64,000 nucleotides of DNA, taken from NCBI GenBank assembly GCA_002839705.1, contig PGYO01000001.1, positions 310,001 through 374,000 on the forward strand, read 5' to 3'. Of the stretch, positions 50,717-60,131 are shown piece after piece. Each line of letters starts with the position of its first letter. The stretch's first letter is position 1. Origin of the DNA: Methanobacteriales archaeon HGW-Methanobacteriales-1 (GTDB lineage: Archaea; Methanobacteriota; Methanobacteria; Methanobacteriales; Methanobacteriaceae). Below the pieces are notes generated by a model. That model made no database searches and had not been told where the DNA came from. It was given only the letters and a program-made list of their open reading frames with translations. Made by a program: the position numbers and the translations under genes.

Positions 50717-51301
50717 CTATTTATTTACTAAAATACCGTTCATGAATATGTCCAGGAAGCTTTCCAGGCATCTTTCATCTTCTACTGGTGGATTCTGTCC
50801 ATAAACTTTCCACATCATATTCATTTGAAAAACAATACTGAAAAAATTCAAAGCAGCCACTTCGGGATCTATTTCCCTTATAGTCCCTTTAACCATTTGA
50901 TCTTTGAAATAACCTGTTAAATTATCTAGCACCATTTTTGAAATTTTAGGCAATACTTTATTTTCAAATGGAACTCCCCTTACTTCTTCCATGGAGATCC
51001 GTATTAAGTTAGTTCTTTTATCGATCATTTTTGAAGAATTTTTCCAGATAGTTCTTAGATAAGTTTGAATGTCACTTTCAGGATCGATTTTTAGAAGCTC
51101 TTCGAGCTCATTAAGAAATTTACCAGCACTTCTATTCTTTGCAGCTTCAAGCATGAGGTTTTTAGTTTTAAATTTTCTAAACAAGGTTACTTCATTCACC
51201 CCGGCTTCAGCAGCTATTCTTTTGGTCGTGGCACCGTCCCATCCCACCTCATCTAGGAGTTTGATGGTTGCATCTAGTATTTTATCTTCGGTATTATCCA
51301 T
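50717..51301 (-). CDS. TetR-family transcriptional regulator
   Basis: The 194-residue protein starts MDNTEDKILDATIKLLDEVGWDG and has a TetR HTH (TTKRIAAEAGVNEVTLFRKF) with an all-helical ligand-binding domain after it. ATG at 51301 is preferred to an upstream frame extension because a TATA box lies 27 bases before it and an operator lies between; the extension would translate through both. It should repress itself and the YhgE/Pip gene that follows. Confidence 0.9.
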   Translation of the reverse strand: MDNTEDKILDATIKLLDEVGWDGATTKRIAAEAGVNEVTLFRKFKTKNLMLEAAKNRSAGKFLNELEELLKIDPESDIQTYLRTIWKNSSKMIDKRTNLIRISMEEVRGVPFENKVLPKISKMVLDNLTGYFKDQMVKGTIREIDPEVAALNFFSIVFQMNMMWKVYGQNPPVEDERCLESFLDIFMNGILVNK

Positions 51302-51309
51302 TTTTGCAA

Positions 51310-51325
51310 GTATGCACTTGCATAC
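51310..51325. promoter_or_regulatory. TetR autoregulatory operator (GTATGCA-CT-TGCATAC)
   Basis: A perfect 7-bp dyad with a 2-bp spacer, overlapping a second dyad TGCAAG-N6-CTTGCA. It occupies the gap between the TATA box (minus-strand TTTATATG, 51325-51332) and the start codon at 51301, ideal for steric repression. Confidence 0.7.
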
Positions 51326-51504
51326 ATATAAATGTTTCTGTTTTTTCAAATACTATTGTGAAAAATGAATTATAAAATGAATGGAAAATAATAACTTAAT
51401 TTTTGAATTTTAAAAAAATAGATAAAAAAATTAGATAAACTTAAAAAAAATTTAAAAATATTTCAATATTCAAAATAATATTAATACAATAATATCTACT
51501 TAAT

Positions 51505-51996
51505 TTAAATTATATCTACTTTATGGACTTCTTTATCCATTTTAGGCATTTCAACAGTTAAAACGGAATCCTCAAAAATTGCTTTAACTTCGTCAGTCTT
51601 TATATTCATTGGTAGAGTCAGTGAACGCAGAAGTTTTCCATGACTTCTCTCTTTTTGAAGGTATTTGATGTTTTCATTTTCTTCAAACAGAACCTTTATT
51701 TCAATACTATCTTCAGATATTCCCAGGTCAATATCATCTTTATTAACTCCTGGAAGATCAAATTTTACTATTAAACTAGTTTCTGTTTCTATAACATCAG
51801 TAAGTGGTTTTTGAAGGGCAGTTTTATAATCAGAGATAGTTTTTCCAAATTCTCCAGCTTTATTTTGAATGTCGCTGATTATATCATTCAATAATTTCTC
51901 AGCATTTATTTCTTTATCTTCTGATTTATTATCTGTATTTTCTTCTTTAATTTCTTCTTCTATATTCTGGTTAATATTATTCTCTTTTTTTTCCAT
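51505..51996 (-). CDS. Hsp20 small heat shock protein
   Basis: A 163-residue ATP-independent chaperone. After a charged, Glu/Asn-rich N-terminus is an alpha-crystallin domain (TSLIVKFDLPGVNKDDIDLGI ... LLRSLTLPMNIKTDEVKAIFEDSVLTVEMPK is the span, about residues 80-160). The terminal VEMPK fits the family, although the usual C-terminal IxI motif is replaced by VHKVDII. The ATG at 51996 lies five bases after GGTGA. Confidence 0.88.
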   Translation of the reverse strand: MEKKENNINQNIEEEIKEENTDNKSEDKEINAEKLLNDIISDIQNKAGEFGKTISDYKTALQKPLTDVIETETSLIVKFDLPGVNKDDIDLGISEDSIEIKVLFEENENIKYLQKERSHGKLLRSLTLPMNIKTDEVKAIFEDSVLTVEMPKMDKEVHKVDII

Positions 51997-52449
51997 AGAA
52001 CTCACCGAATCATTATTCCATTTAAATGCACAATTATTATTGATATTATTATATAATTAATCTTATATCATTATTTTTAAATTAAATTAAACTATTTAAT
52101 CTTAGGATAACATTTTTCATTATTTAATTAGGCATTAAATGCTTGTTGTGTAATTACTACACTATAAAAACATAAATATTAATGGAAATGAATAAATACC
52201 TAAAAATCTAATATAAATTGAACAAATAGAAATTTTATATGAATTAGTTTTTGAGTGAATAAAATTTGCTAAATTTAATAAATAGCTATTATTTCTTAAT
52301 TTACTAAATTAATTTAAAAAATTAATAGTAACTGCATATATCTCTATGATAAATTTTGCAATTAATAGTAAAGATAATATATTAAAATACTCAAAGACTA
52401 ATAATCTATAATAATTAAACTTATAAATAATTTTAAAAGGTAAGATAAG
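51997..52449. other. Intergenic region between hsp20 and the ferredoxin gene
   Basis: About 450 AT-rich bases. On the minus strand a TATA-like AATTATATAATA near 52050 probably serves hsp20. GTGTA-ATTAC-TACAC at 52148-52162 is a short dyad next to ACTATAAAAAC. No ORF or RNA gene is recognised. Confidence 0.4.
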
Positions 52450-52614
52450 ATGATTGTCAAGGAATGGTGTATGTATTGTGGGGAATGTGCAGGAGTTTGC
52501 CCCCGCAACTTAATCGAAGTTAGGGAACTAACTTTGAAATTTAATGAAGACCAATGCAAAGAGTGTAGCCTTTGTGTCCAAGTTTGCCCGGTGAAGGCGC
52601 TGGAAAAGGAATAA
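52450..52614 (+). CDS. Small 2x[4Fe-4S] ferredoxin
   Basis: The 54-residue protein has two complete cluster motifs, CMYCGECAGVCP (Cys 7, 10, 13, 17) and CKECSLCVQVCP (Cys 36, 39, 42, 46). Its stop is 13 bp before the geranylgeranyl reductase start on the same strand, so it is probably the electron donor for lipid saturation. There is only a weak purine-rich AAGGTAAG before the ATG. Confidence 0.9.
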   Translation: MIVKEWCMYCGECAGVCPRNLIEVRELTLKFNEDQCKECSLCVQVCPVKALEKE

Positions 52615-52627
52615 TTAAGGTGTTATG

Positions 52628-53812
52628 ATGGTTATTGAAACTGATGTATTAGTTATAGGTGCCGGACCTGCTGGATCTACTGCTGCTAAACACGCAGCCA
52701 GTGGCGGAGCAAAGGTCTTATTAATGGATAAAAAATCAGAAATAGGAGCACCAAAAAGATGTGCTGAAGGAGTATCCAATGGTGGATTAGAATCATTAGG
52801 AATTGAACATAATCCTAGATGGATAACTAGACAATTAGATGGTGTTCGTTTAATATCTCCTGATGGAACTAATGTGTGGTTAACTTCTGATAAAGTGGAC
52901 TTGCCGGAAGCAGGTTGCATTTTAGAGAGAAAAGTTTTTGATAAATACATGGCCATGGATGCCGGACGTGCTGGTGCTGAAATTAAGATTAAAACTCTGG
53001 CCACCTCCATGGAAAGAGTTGATGAAGGATTTTTAGTAGATGCAGAATGCATGGGTGAAAAATTCCAGATTCAAGCAAAGATAGTAATTGCTGCTGATGG
53101 ACCTGAATCACGTGTTGCCCGATGGGCTGGCCTTAAAACTGCAGTAAAACCTAAAGATATGGAATCTGCTGCCCAGTTTGAAATGGCTGGAGTGGAAATG
53201 GAAAATAATAACTGTATTGAGTTTTACTTTGGTAGTGTGGCCCCTGGAGGATATGCCTGGATTTTCCCTAAAGGTGACGATATAGCTAATGTCGGTCTGG
53301 GTGTTTTAACCACTAATACTGATAAAACAGCATATGAATATCTTTTAGAGTTTGTTAAAAATTGCCCAGCCACTCAAAATGCTCAACCTGTTGAATTAAA
53401 TATTGGTGGAGATCCTGTAGGTGGAATGCCTAAAAAACTGGTCACTGATAACTTAATGGTTGTTGGAGATGCAGCAGGGCAGGTAAATCCTTTAACTGGT
53501 GGTGGAATCATCAGTGGAATGACTGGTGGAATGATTGCTGGTAAAGTCGCTGCTGAGGCCGTCAATGAAGGAGATTTATCTGAAAAGAAACTTAAAGAAT
53601 ATGAAACAACTTGTCGGGCTGAAATTGGAGACTCTATAAATAAATATCTCAAAGTCAAAGATTATATGATGACTTTAAATGATGATGAGCTTAACTCCAT
53701 AGCTGATACCTTTAAAGACAGCGACTTTGAAAAAATTAGTACTGCTGAATTGGTTAAAAAATTAATTAAGGTATCTCCAAAGGCATTATTGAAATTAGGT
53801 AAAGTATTCTAA
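52628..53812 (+). CDS. Geranylgeranyl reductase (archaeal lipid double-bond reductase)
   Basis: A flavoprotein that saturates the isoprenoid chains of archaeal lipids. It has the FAD-binding VLVIGAGPAGSTAAKHAA at the N-terminus, KRCAEGVSNGG, the PxxYxWxFP-type segment PGGYAWIFPKGDD, and the second FAD motif VVGDAAGQVNPLTGGGI. ATG at 52628 is four bases after GGTGT; the ATG three bases earlier is also possible. The ferredoxin just upstream fits as reductant. Confidence 0.92.
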   Translation: MVIETDVLVIGAGPAGSTAAKHAASGGAKVLLMDKKSEIGAPKRCAEGVSNGGLESLGIEHNPRWITRQLDGVRLISPDGTNVWLTSDKVDLPEAGCILERKVFDKYMAMDAGRAGAEIKIKTLATSMERVDEGFLVDAECMGEKFQIQAKIVIAADGPESRVARWAGLKTAVKPKDMESAAQFEMAGVEMENNNCIEFYFGSVAPGGYAWIFPKGDDIANVGLGVLTTNTDKTAYEYLLEFVKNCPATQNAQPVELNIGGDPVGGMPKKLVTDNLMVVGDAAGQVNPLTGGGIISGMTGGMIAGKVAAEAVNEGDLSEKKLKEYETTCRAEIGDSINKYLKVKDYMMTLNDDELNSIADTFKDSDFEKISTAELVKKLIKVSPKALLKLGKVF

Positions 53813-53923
53813 TATAAACTCCTACCTAAATTCATATATTTTAATTTTTTTTAAAACTTAGATTATTTATTTTTATTTTTTTTAATATAAAGAAAATTTA
53901 TCATTTCTATTTATTTAGTAAAA

Positions 53924-53952
53924 TTAGAATAATAGAACGAATATGCAAACCA
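53924..53952. repeat. Exact 29-bp copy of the ubiA-like 3' end
   Basis: These 29 bases are identical to 53986-54014, which are the last codons and stop of the UbiA-family gene. The copies are 62 bp apart in direct orientation. Confidence 0.95.
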
Positions 53953-53985
53953 TTATTTTGTATTTAAATCTTATTTTTACCTAAT

Positions 53986-54783
53986 TTAGAATAATAGAAC
54001 GAATATGCAAACCAGATAGAATATTAAGACAACTTTATGATATAAAAAGTCTGCTAAATTAATCATTTTTTCTTTTTCAAAGAAATTAGATAGATAAAGG
54101 GGTATGGTGGCCAAAAATGATGGTAAAATTACAATCATCACTTGGATGACATTCATATCACCTACTAATAGAATATATGTCATTAAAAGACAAAATATTC
54201 CTGCCAACCCATGCATCAATTTTGTTTTTTCTTTATACATCAAATAGGTACCCATTCCAGCTACAAACATTAAAAGATAAACACTTAATGGTACTAAAAA
54301 AATATTACCCAAAATTACGGTACATGAAGCAACTCTAAGAACATTATTGGTTGATGTACTGGCAAGCGGGGCTAGCGCAGTTTCTTTAAGTCTTATGGGT
54401 GGTAATGTATATAATAACTGGTTTATCACCATCATAAGCATTATTATGGTGAATAATGGGGTCAAAGTTAATATGGAAATACTAAATACGGATAAACATA
54501 AAATTCCGACAAATAACAGAACTATTTTTGGATCTATCGAATCTCTAATAAACGCTCGATTGATCTTACTTTTATCTTTTTTATCAATTTCAAGGTCTGT
54601 TAGATCATTAAGAGAGTAAAGCGCACCCCATAAAATTGAAACCAGTATTAATCCCTCTAAAACTTCTAATGGATTTGTAATAATGGTCTGAGAAAAATAT
54701 GCGTAAGTCAAAGCCAGAAGATACATATGAACATTTTTGGCTGCCCAGGTTAATCTGGTGGACTTTAAAAGAGTGATTATCAT
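53986..54783 (-). CDS. UbiA-family prenyltransferase-like membrane protein
   Basis: The 265-residue protein has about eight hydrophobic helices and the first aspartate-rich UbiA motif NDLTDLEID (N59, D60, D63, D67), which binds prenyl diphosphate through magnesium. The second UbiA aspartate motif is not clear, so the exact reaction is uncertain. Proximity to geranylgeranyl reductase suggests a role in lipid or polyprenyl phosphate metabolism. AGGTAAAAAT precedes the ATG. The last nine codons and stop are duplicated exactly 62 bp downstream. Confidence 0.75.
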   Translation of the reverse strand: MIITLLKSTRLTWAAKNVHMYLLALTYAYFSQTIITNPLEVLEGLILVSILWGALYSLNDLTDLEIDKKDKSKINRAFIRDSIDPKIVLLFVGILCLSVFSISILTLTPLFTIIMLMMVINQLLYTLPPIRLKETALAPLASTSTNNVLRVASCTVILGNIFLVPLSVYLLMFVAGMGTYLMYKEKTKLMHGLAGIFCLLMTYILLVGDMNVIQVMIVILPSFLATIPLYLSNFFEKEKMINLADFLYHKVVLIFYLVCIFVLLF

Positions 54784-54845
54784 ATTTTTACCTATATTTG
54801 GATAAGATAAACTTGGAATTTAGAATTTATTAATAATTTAATTAG

Positions 54846-55601
54846 TTACAAATCATTATCTTTAAGATCATTTAATATGAATCTGGGTTTATGGCCATGT
54901 TTATTTATACATTCTTCCAGTTTTTCATCATCAATATTTTTTAAATGGCTTTTAACAATATTAACTGTTTCGGAACGGGAATAAGAAATTTCTATCACAC
55001 AAAAGAGTTTTCCTAAAATGATTAAAATAATTCTGGATAAAATGCCAAAATCAGTGAATAAATCATATTTTTTACCTCTGATTCGAATTCTCCAAGCGGT
55101 TTGGAAAATTATATTCATTTTTCCGAATTGCTTATGAAATTTAAAATATTCTTTTATGCAGATTAAATAGAACCTGAAAGATTTGAATCCAGCTTTACGG
55201 CTCCATTCACTGAATCCCACTACCTTACTATGTATTAGATGTTTATCATGAAATTGATCAGCAAAAAGAACCGTATCAAATTCGCTTAGTTTGTTATAGG
55301 CCTCTATTTTATCTTTAACATTTAAAGAATATTCCAGGTCGTTTATTAAAGTGAAAAAAACTTCCTGTGAAGGGGCATGTGAACTGGAAATACTGCTATT
55401 TACTTCATATATATTTAAATCCAGTTCTTTTAAAGCCTGATAAATATTTGATGATTTGCCGGTTCCTGGAGCCCCCACAATATGTACTATGCTTCCTCTA
55501 GATTTTTTTAATTTCTTAAACACTTTTTTTATTTTTTTATATATTTTAGTATTTATGAAAATAGAATTATCATCGAATGAATTTACTTTGTGCTGGCTCA
55601 T
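54846..55601 (-). CDS. P-loop NTPase of unknown function
   Basis: The 251-residue protein has Walker A GAPGTGKSS at about residues 43-51 and a probable Walker B DTVLFADQF. The N-terminus is basic (KKIKKVFKKLKKSRG) and the C-terminus has an AAA-lid-like helical part. A hydrophobic stretch IILIILGKLFCVIEI precedes a SYSRSET segment. It resembles archaeal STAND/AAA-type ATPases; the role is unknown. Confidence 0.65.
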   Translation of the reverse strand: MSQHKVNSFDDNSIFINTKIYKKIKKVFKKLKKSRGSIVHIVGAPGTGKSSNIYQALKELDLNIYEVNSSISSSHAPSQEVFFTLINDLEYSLNVKDKIEAYNKLSEFDTVLFADQFHDKHLIHSKVVGFSEWSRKAGFKSFRFYLICIKEYFKFHKQFGKMNIIFQTAWRIRIRGKKYDLFTDFGILSRIILIILGKLFCVIEISYSRSETVNIVKSHLKNIDDEKLEECINKHGHKPRFILNDLKDNDL

Positions 55602-55840
55602 GGTATTATGTATGCTGTGACAGACATATACAATTATATGGTGAAATTATCTGTTTTACAGAACTAACATCCATAAATGTGTTTTATAATATGAATAGGG
55701 AGGCCCATCACATGCTAAGATTAAATAGATCTTACATCATTTCTGGTTGAAATTCTTAAGAAAAATCTTTGTTTGATTATATATGTGTATTGAAATCGAT
55801 TTATTTTTAAAAAAAAGAATTAATTATTTAAATATAGTAT

Positions 55841-56449
55841 TTAAATATCGTTGGATACTTTTAATTTTGGCGGTAATGGCTTAATTTTAGCTGGGGCCCC
55901 TATAGCTAAATACCATGGGGGGACAGGGCGTGTTACAACTGCTCCTGCAGCAACAATTGCGCCTTCTCCAATTTCAATGTTGGATAAAAAAGTAGAATTT
56001 GCTCCAATGGATGCACCTTTTCTTATGATTGGCCCTTTTAGTTTGTAATCGACCCTTACTGGGTATCTATCATTAGTAAAACATGCGCATGGTCCAATAA
56101 ATACATTATCTTCAATGAAACTCTTTTTTGGGATATACACATTGGATTGAATACTTACATTACTACCTATTTTAGAATGTCCCTCAATAACAGTATTGGT
56201 ACCTATCAAAACATCATTGCCTAAGGTTGTTTTTTCCCTTATTAAAACGTTGTGTCCAGTCATTAAGTTGTCACCTATGGTGACGTCATTGTAAATAATA
56301 CTGTTGGATCTAATAAGTGAATTGTTTCCAATGATGGGGGGTTTACTAAATCGTTTATAATCGTAACCAATTATAACATTTTCAGAATCCCTCTTACTTT
56401 CCCAAGCTTCCTGTTCAGATCCAAATATTAAACTTTTAAAATTAGGCAA
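55841..56449 (-). CDS. Left-handed beta-helix acyltransferase (hexapeptide repeats)
   Basis: The 202-residue protein has many hexapeptide repeats ([24 protein letters not shown] and following) that build a left-handed beta-helix, then the acetyltransferase end [27 protein letters not shown]. This is typical of sugar O- or N-acetyltransferases (WbbJ/NeuD-like). The start is TTG at 56449, 7 nt after GGGG; no better ATG is available. The sugar substrate is unknown and no glycan operon surrounds it. Confidence 0.82.
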   Translation of the reverse strand: MPNFKSLIFGSEQEAWESKRDSENVIIGYDYKRFSKPPIIGNNSLIRSNSIIYNDVTIGDNLMTGHNVLIREKTTLGNDVLIGTNTVIEGHSKIGSNVSIQSNVYIPKKSFIEDNVFIGPCACFTNDRYPVRVDYKLKGPIIRKGASIGANSTFLSNIEIGEGAIVAAGAVVTRPVPPWYLAIGAPAKIKPLPPKLKVSNDI

Positions 56450-56712
56450 TAATTATCCCCCTATAAAGAGCGTAATTATATATTATATTTTTCATCATTA
56501 TTTATGTTTTGTTAATTGTATCTTATTTTATAATAATTATTATAATAAAAAATTTAGAACTTATTATGTGTTTTTAAATAAATTATAATTAATTATTAAT
56601 ATATATTTTTTAAACTAAATTAAGGAATAGATAATATAATATTCAAATAAAAATAACTATTGTGATATAAATTAAAAGTTTTATAATTATAAATATAATC
56701 CAGGTGTAATTT

Positions 56713-57768
56713 TTGCAATTAACGAAAAATCAATTAATTTCTATCATTGAAGAAATAAGGACTGAAATTGGCCACGAAGAGTCGGAACTTAATATTAAAG
56801 AAGTTATTTTTCATTCAAAAAATAATATGCTTTTAATTATAACCCCTGATCGTCCAGATAAATCTGCAGTAATAGGAAAAGGAGGATGGGTTGTAGGTAA
56901 ATTAAGGGAAAGATTGGGTGTTGAAAATATTCATGTAGCTGCCTACACTGACATTATGGTTAAACAATATCGCATGGAACTTGCTGGTGAAAAAATCCAT
57001 GAAATAACATCAAAAAAACCATTTAATGATTCTAATGCCCTGAATAATTTAATGGACATGCTTTTTGAAAAAATCGAAAACTTATCACTTTTCAATTTTT
57101 CAGATTATTTAAATATTACCGAATCAGAGCATCATTTAAAAAATGAGCAAAATAAAAGCCATAATGCAGTGGTAGCTCTTTCAGGAGGGGTAGATAGTAG
57201 TTTTTCACTAATCATTTCTGCTTTTCTTGGTTTTAATCCTTTAGCAGTAACTGCTGATCCGGGAAGTATAGTACTTCCCCAGCACTTTAAAAATAATATA
57301 AATAATTTATGTGAAACTTTAGGTGTAGATCACAATTACGTGCCCTTGGATTTCTCAGATTTTATTAATGAAAGTTTCGAGGGTCGATTTCATCCCTGCG
57401 GTAGATGCTCTAAAATGATTCATCAGGCGGTAATTAAACACGCTAAAGAAAACGATATAAATATAGTAATTTTTGGAGATATGCTTTCCACCGGATCTCA
57501 GTCTATGGTTTATAAGGACGATATTTTGAGAATAAATCTGCCTGCATTTTTAGGAGTTTCTAAACAAGAACTACAATCTTTAACTTCTTTATTTAATGTA
57601 AAAAAATCAAATCATTTTGGATGTCCTCTTTTAGGAGAAGTGCAAAAGAAGTTTCCCCATATGAGGCGCTACTCAATTCAAAGAGTCCTAAGAGAAACTC
57701 GTGCAGGTGTATTAGAACCAGGTCAGGCCTTAGATCTTATTTGGAGTCTTTGTAAGGACTTAAAATAG
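56713..57768 (+). CDS. KH-domain plus PP-loop ATPase (COG1365-like)
   Basis: The N-terminal ~115 residues carry a KH-type GxxG segment (AVIGKGGWVVGKLRERLG). Residues from about 155 have the PP-loop SGGVDSSFS, followed by HPCGRCSKMIHQ with two cysteines and VIFGDMLSTGSQS, the layout of tRNA thiolation (ThiI/TtuA-like) ATP pyrophosphatases. A third cysteine is in HFGCPLLGEV. The start is TTG at 56713, five bases after GGTGT. The combination suggests RNA base thiolation or another adenylating modification. Confidence 0.75.
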   Translation: MQLTKNQLISIIEEIRTEIGHEESELNIKEVIFHSKNNMLLIITPDRPDKSAVIGKGGWVVGKLRERLGVENIHVAAYTDIMVKQYRMELAGEKIHEITSKKPFNDSNALNNLMDMLFEKIENLSLFNFSDYLNITESEHHLKNEQNKSHNAVVALSGGVDSSFSLIISAFLGFNPLAVTADPGSIVLPQHFKNNINNLCETLGVDHNYVPLDFSDFINESFEGRFHPCGRCSKMIHQAVIKHAKENDINIVIFGDMLSTGSQSMVYKDDILRINLPAFLGVSKQELQSLTSLFNVKKSNHFGCPLLGEVQKKFPHMRRYSIQRVLRETRAGVLEPGQALDLIWSLCKDLK

Positions 57769-57811
57769 TTTAAAATTAATTGAGTAAAATTAATCATTTT
57801 TCCTAAAAGAT

Positions 57812-57952
57812 TCAGGAAAAGACTTTAATTAACCCATAAGCAATTAGGAAGATACCTACCAGATAACCAACTAGGAATGGGTAGATTAACATTAATATTC
57901 CAATTAATATTCCTATTAGTCCAATTATTTTAGGGTCTGTTTTTCCATCCAT
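57812..57952 (-). CDS. 46-residue membrane protein (DUF3096-like)
   Basis: An ORF too short for ordinary cut-offs. It starts MDGKTDPKIIGLIGIL and consists of two short hydrophobic segments separated by YPFLVGY, with a GLIKVFS end. This resembles the DUF3096 family of tiny membrane proteins. It converges with the KH/PP-loop gene and diverges from a zinc-ribbon gene 34 bp away. There is no Shine-Dalgarno; a TATATATA box lies 27 bases upstream, so it is probably leaderless. Confidence 0.65.
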   Translation of the reverse strand: MDGKTDPKIIGLIGILIGILMLIYPFLVGYLVGIFLIAYGLIKVFS

Positions 57953-57986
57953 AATTTTATATTGCATACTAAACTATATATATGTT
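57953..57986. promoter_or_regulatory. Compact divergent promoter, two leaderless starts
   Basis: Only 34 bases separate two divergent ATGs. Plus-strand TTTTATATT (57955-57963) is about 28 bases before the zinc-ribbon ATG; minus-strand TATATATA (57975-57983) is about 27 bases before the small membrane protein ATG. Each TATA box sits close to the opposite start. Confidence 0.55.
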
Positions 57987-58169
57987 ATGAAAAGAAAATT
58001 CTGCCCCAATTGTGGTTCAGACAACATTAAATGGGCTTTACCTCAGAACTGGTCTGTATGGGAATGTCATAATTGTGGATATACTGGAGCTGTGGTTATA
58101 GAGGATGAAGAACTGGCTAAAGAAATAAGTGAAAAACACGAAAAAGAGAAAAATAAGAGAGAAGAATAA
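57987..58169 (+). CDS. Zinc-ribbon protein
   Basis: The 60-residue protein has a single zinc ribbon: CPNCGSDNIKW and, 18 residues on, CHNCGYTGA, followed by an acidic/Lys-rich tail. Such small ribbons often act in transcription or translation complexes. There is no ribosome-binding site; a TATA box 28 bases upstream suggests a leaderless transcript. It is divergent from the 46-residue membrane protein. Confidence 0.75.
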   Translation: MKRKFCPNCGSDNIKWALPQNWSVWECHNCGYTGAVVIEDEELAKEISEKHEKEKNKREE

Positions 58170-58291
58170 TTTATTTTATAATAAAATTTATTTTTATTTA
58201 TTAGCTAAATGAAAATACGCTTAGATAAACTAATTTTATCATAAATATTAATTAAAATATGGAAAATTAATTAATAAATAATTTTTATCTA

Positions 58292-58305
58292 AGAATGATC
58301 ATTCT
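58292..58305. terminator. 14-bp perfect palindrome at the argH stop codon
   Basis: AGAATGATCATTCT is a full palindrome whose last bases overlap the argH TAG. On the minus strand it is followed by A/T-rich sequence with a T-tract, so it may help end the argH transcript; it could also be a protein-binding site. Confidence 0.35.
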
Positions 58306-59731
58306 AGATATTTTTAGTATCTAAATATTCATCTTCTGTTTTTAAAAAGCTTCTTAGATTTTTTAAGGCAAGATTAATCATTTCTGGTGAAGGACCGCCT
58401 GGAACTTTCCTCATTTTAACGTTTTCCAGCGGATCTAATGCTTTTGAAATTAAATCATTACTTAATTCCAATGGGCTGCCAGTTATTTCTTCAGTTATTT
58501 CATCAAGAAAAGCAGAGTTAATATCTTCAGGTTTCATATTAGTTGCCAGAGCATCAGTTACCATTCTGCCTACAATTTTATGGGCAATTCTAAATGGTAT
58601 TTGTTTTTCCCGTACAATAACATCTGCTAAATCAGTAGCTGTTGCAAAATTGGCCCTTGCTAGCTCGAGACCTCGCGCTTTATTAATTTTTATACTTAAA
58701 ACCATTTCTCTAACAATATTCAATGTGGAGTGAGCTGTTTCAATTCCATTCCAGAGATGGGGTGTTATCTCTTGCAAGTCACGGTTGTAAGTGTAAGGAA
58801 TTGCTTTTAAGATGGTTAATATTGTATTTAATTCCCCATACAATACTGCACTTTTGGCCCTTGCTATTTCAGCCACGTCAGGATTCTTTTTTTGAGGCAT
58901 TATAGAAGATGTGGATGAAAATTCATCGGAAATGGTTATAAGGCCAAACTCATGGGTACTCCATAGAACCATTTCTTCACAGATCTTACTAATGGTGGTT
59001 AGCAGCATAGATAAATCAAAAACGGTTTCAGCGATGAAATCACGAGAACTCACGGCGTCCATGGAATTTTCCATGTAACTGTCAAATCCAAGAATCTCCG
59101 TGGTTATCTCCCTATTTATAGGGAAACTAGTAGTGGTCATGGCTGCTGAACCTAATGGATTTATATTAACTCTCTTGTAAGTATCTTTGAGCCTTTCATA
59201 ATCTCTTTTAAGTGAATGGGTATAGGCCATTAAATGATGGGCAAATGTGGTGGGCTGGGCATGTTGCAGGTGAGTGTAACCAATGATTACTGTTTCAGTA
59301 TGTTCACTAGCTAAATCAACTAATCCTTCTATAAAATCAAGAATATCTATTTGAATTTCTATTATTTTTTGCCTAAGGACTATCCTGAGATCCGTAGCTA
59401 CCTGGTCATTTCGAGACTTGGCAGTATGCATGAAACCTGCCTTTTTACCTATTTTAGCGGTAACATAATTTTCCAGGGCCATGTGTATGTCTTCCACGGA
59501 GGGATCCAGATCTAAAGCATCAATACCTTCAATTTTAAGCTCATCCAGTGCGCCCAATATTTTCTGTGCTGTGGAAGATTCAATAATGCCCTGCTTGCTT
59601 AGCATGGTTGTATGGGCCCTATTACATTCAATATCTGCTTCAAATATGTATTTATCAAATTCTAAAGAAGATGTAAATGTAGCAGCATCTTCACTCATCT
59701 TTTTACCAAGTCTTCCAGCCCTTAAATTCAC
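58304..59731 (-). CDS. argH: Argininosuccinate lyase
   Basis: The last enzyme of arginine synthesis, splitting argininosuccinate into arginine and fumarate. The 475-residue protein has the lyase signature [11 protein letters not shown], the [13 protein letters not shown] segment and [15 protein letters not shown] with catalytic residues. The start is GTG at 59731, four bases after GGTGT. No other arginine gene is adjacent. Confidence 0.95.
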   Translation of the reverse strand: MNLRAGRLGKKMSEDAATFTSSLEFDKYIFEADIECNRAHTTMLSKQGIIESSTAQKILGALDELKIEGIDALDLDPSVEDIHMALENYVTAKIGKKAGFMHTAKSRNDQVATDLRIVLRQKIIEIQIDILDFIEGLVDLASEHTETVIIGYTHLQHAQPTTFAHHLMAYTHSLKRDYERLKDTYKRVNINPLGSAAMTTTSFPINREITTEILGFDSYMENSMDAVSSRDFIAETVFDLSMLLTTISKICEEMVLWSTHEFGLITISDEFSSTSSIMPQKKNPDVAEIARAKSAVLYGELNTILTILKAIPYTYNRDLQEITPHLWNGIETAHSTLNIVREMVLSIKINKARGLELARANFATATDLADVIVREKQIPFRIAHKIVGRMVTDALATNMKPEDINSAFLDEITEEITGSPLELSNDLISKALDPLENVKMRKVPGGPSPEMINLALKNLRSFLKTEDEYLDTKNI

Positions 59732-59967
59732 AAAAACACCTTTTTTTACGTTTATCCTTAATTTTTTGTTAATTATAATATTGAGATTAATTTAATATCT
59801 ATTTATGACTATCTATTAGGAAAGTATTTAATTATCAGTTATTTTAAATATGCTGTAATTTAGGACGGTAATTGAAATAAATTAAAAAAATAAACTAACT
59901 CATAAAAAAAAAATCTGATTTAAACTAAAAATAAAATTAAAAAAATAAATAATTATAAAAAAATTAA

Positions 59968-60129
59968 TTATTTTTTGTCTTTATTTTTCCATTCGGTGTA
60001 TCCACACTTACCACAGGAGTATCTGTCACCGTGGTCAGCCATGAATACTCCGCTGGAGCATCGAGGACAAAAAGGATTTTTTCTATTTAATTTGTCATCT
60101 TTAATGTCGTAAAGTTTACCTTTTTTCAT
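59968..60129 (-). CDS. rps27ae: Ribosomal protein S27ae (eS31)
   Basis: The 53-residue protein is a small zinc-binding 30S protein without the ubiquitin fusion of eukaryotes. It has [20 protein letters not shown] as its core, with the second pair in CGKCGY. The ATG is 2 bp after the S24e stop, with GGAGG in the S24e end acting as ribosome-binding site. It closes the minus-strand translation/transcription operon. Confidence 0.93.
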   Translation of the reverse strand: MKKGKLYDIKDDKLNRKNPFCPRCSSGVFMADHGDRYSCGKCGYTEWKNKDKK

Positions 60130-60131
60130 AA

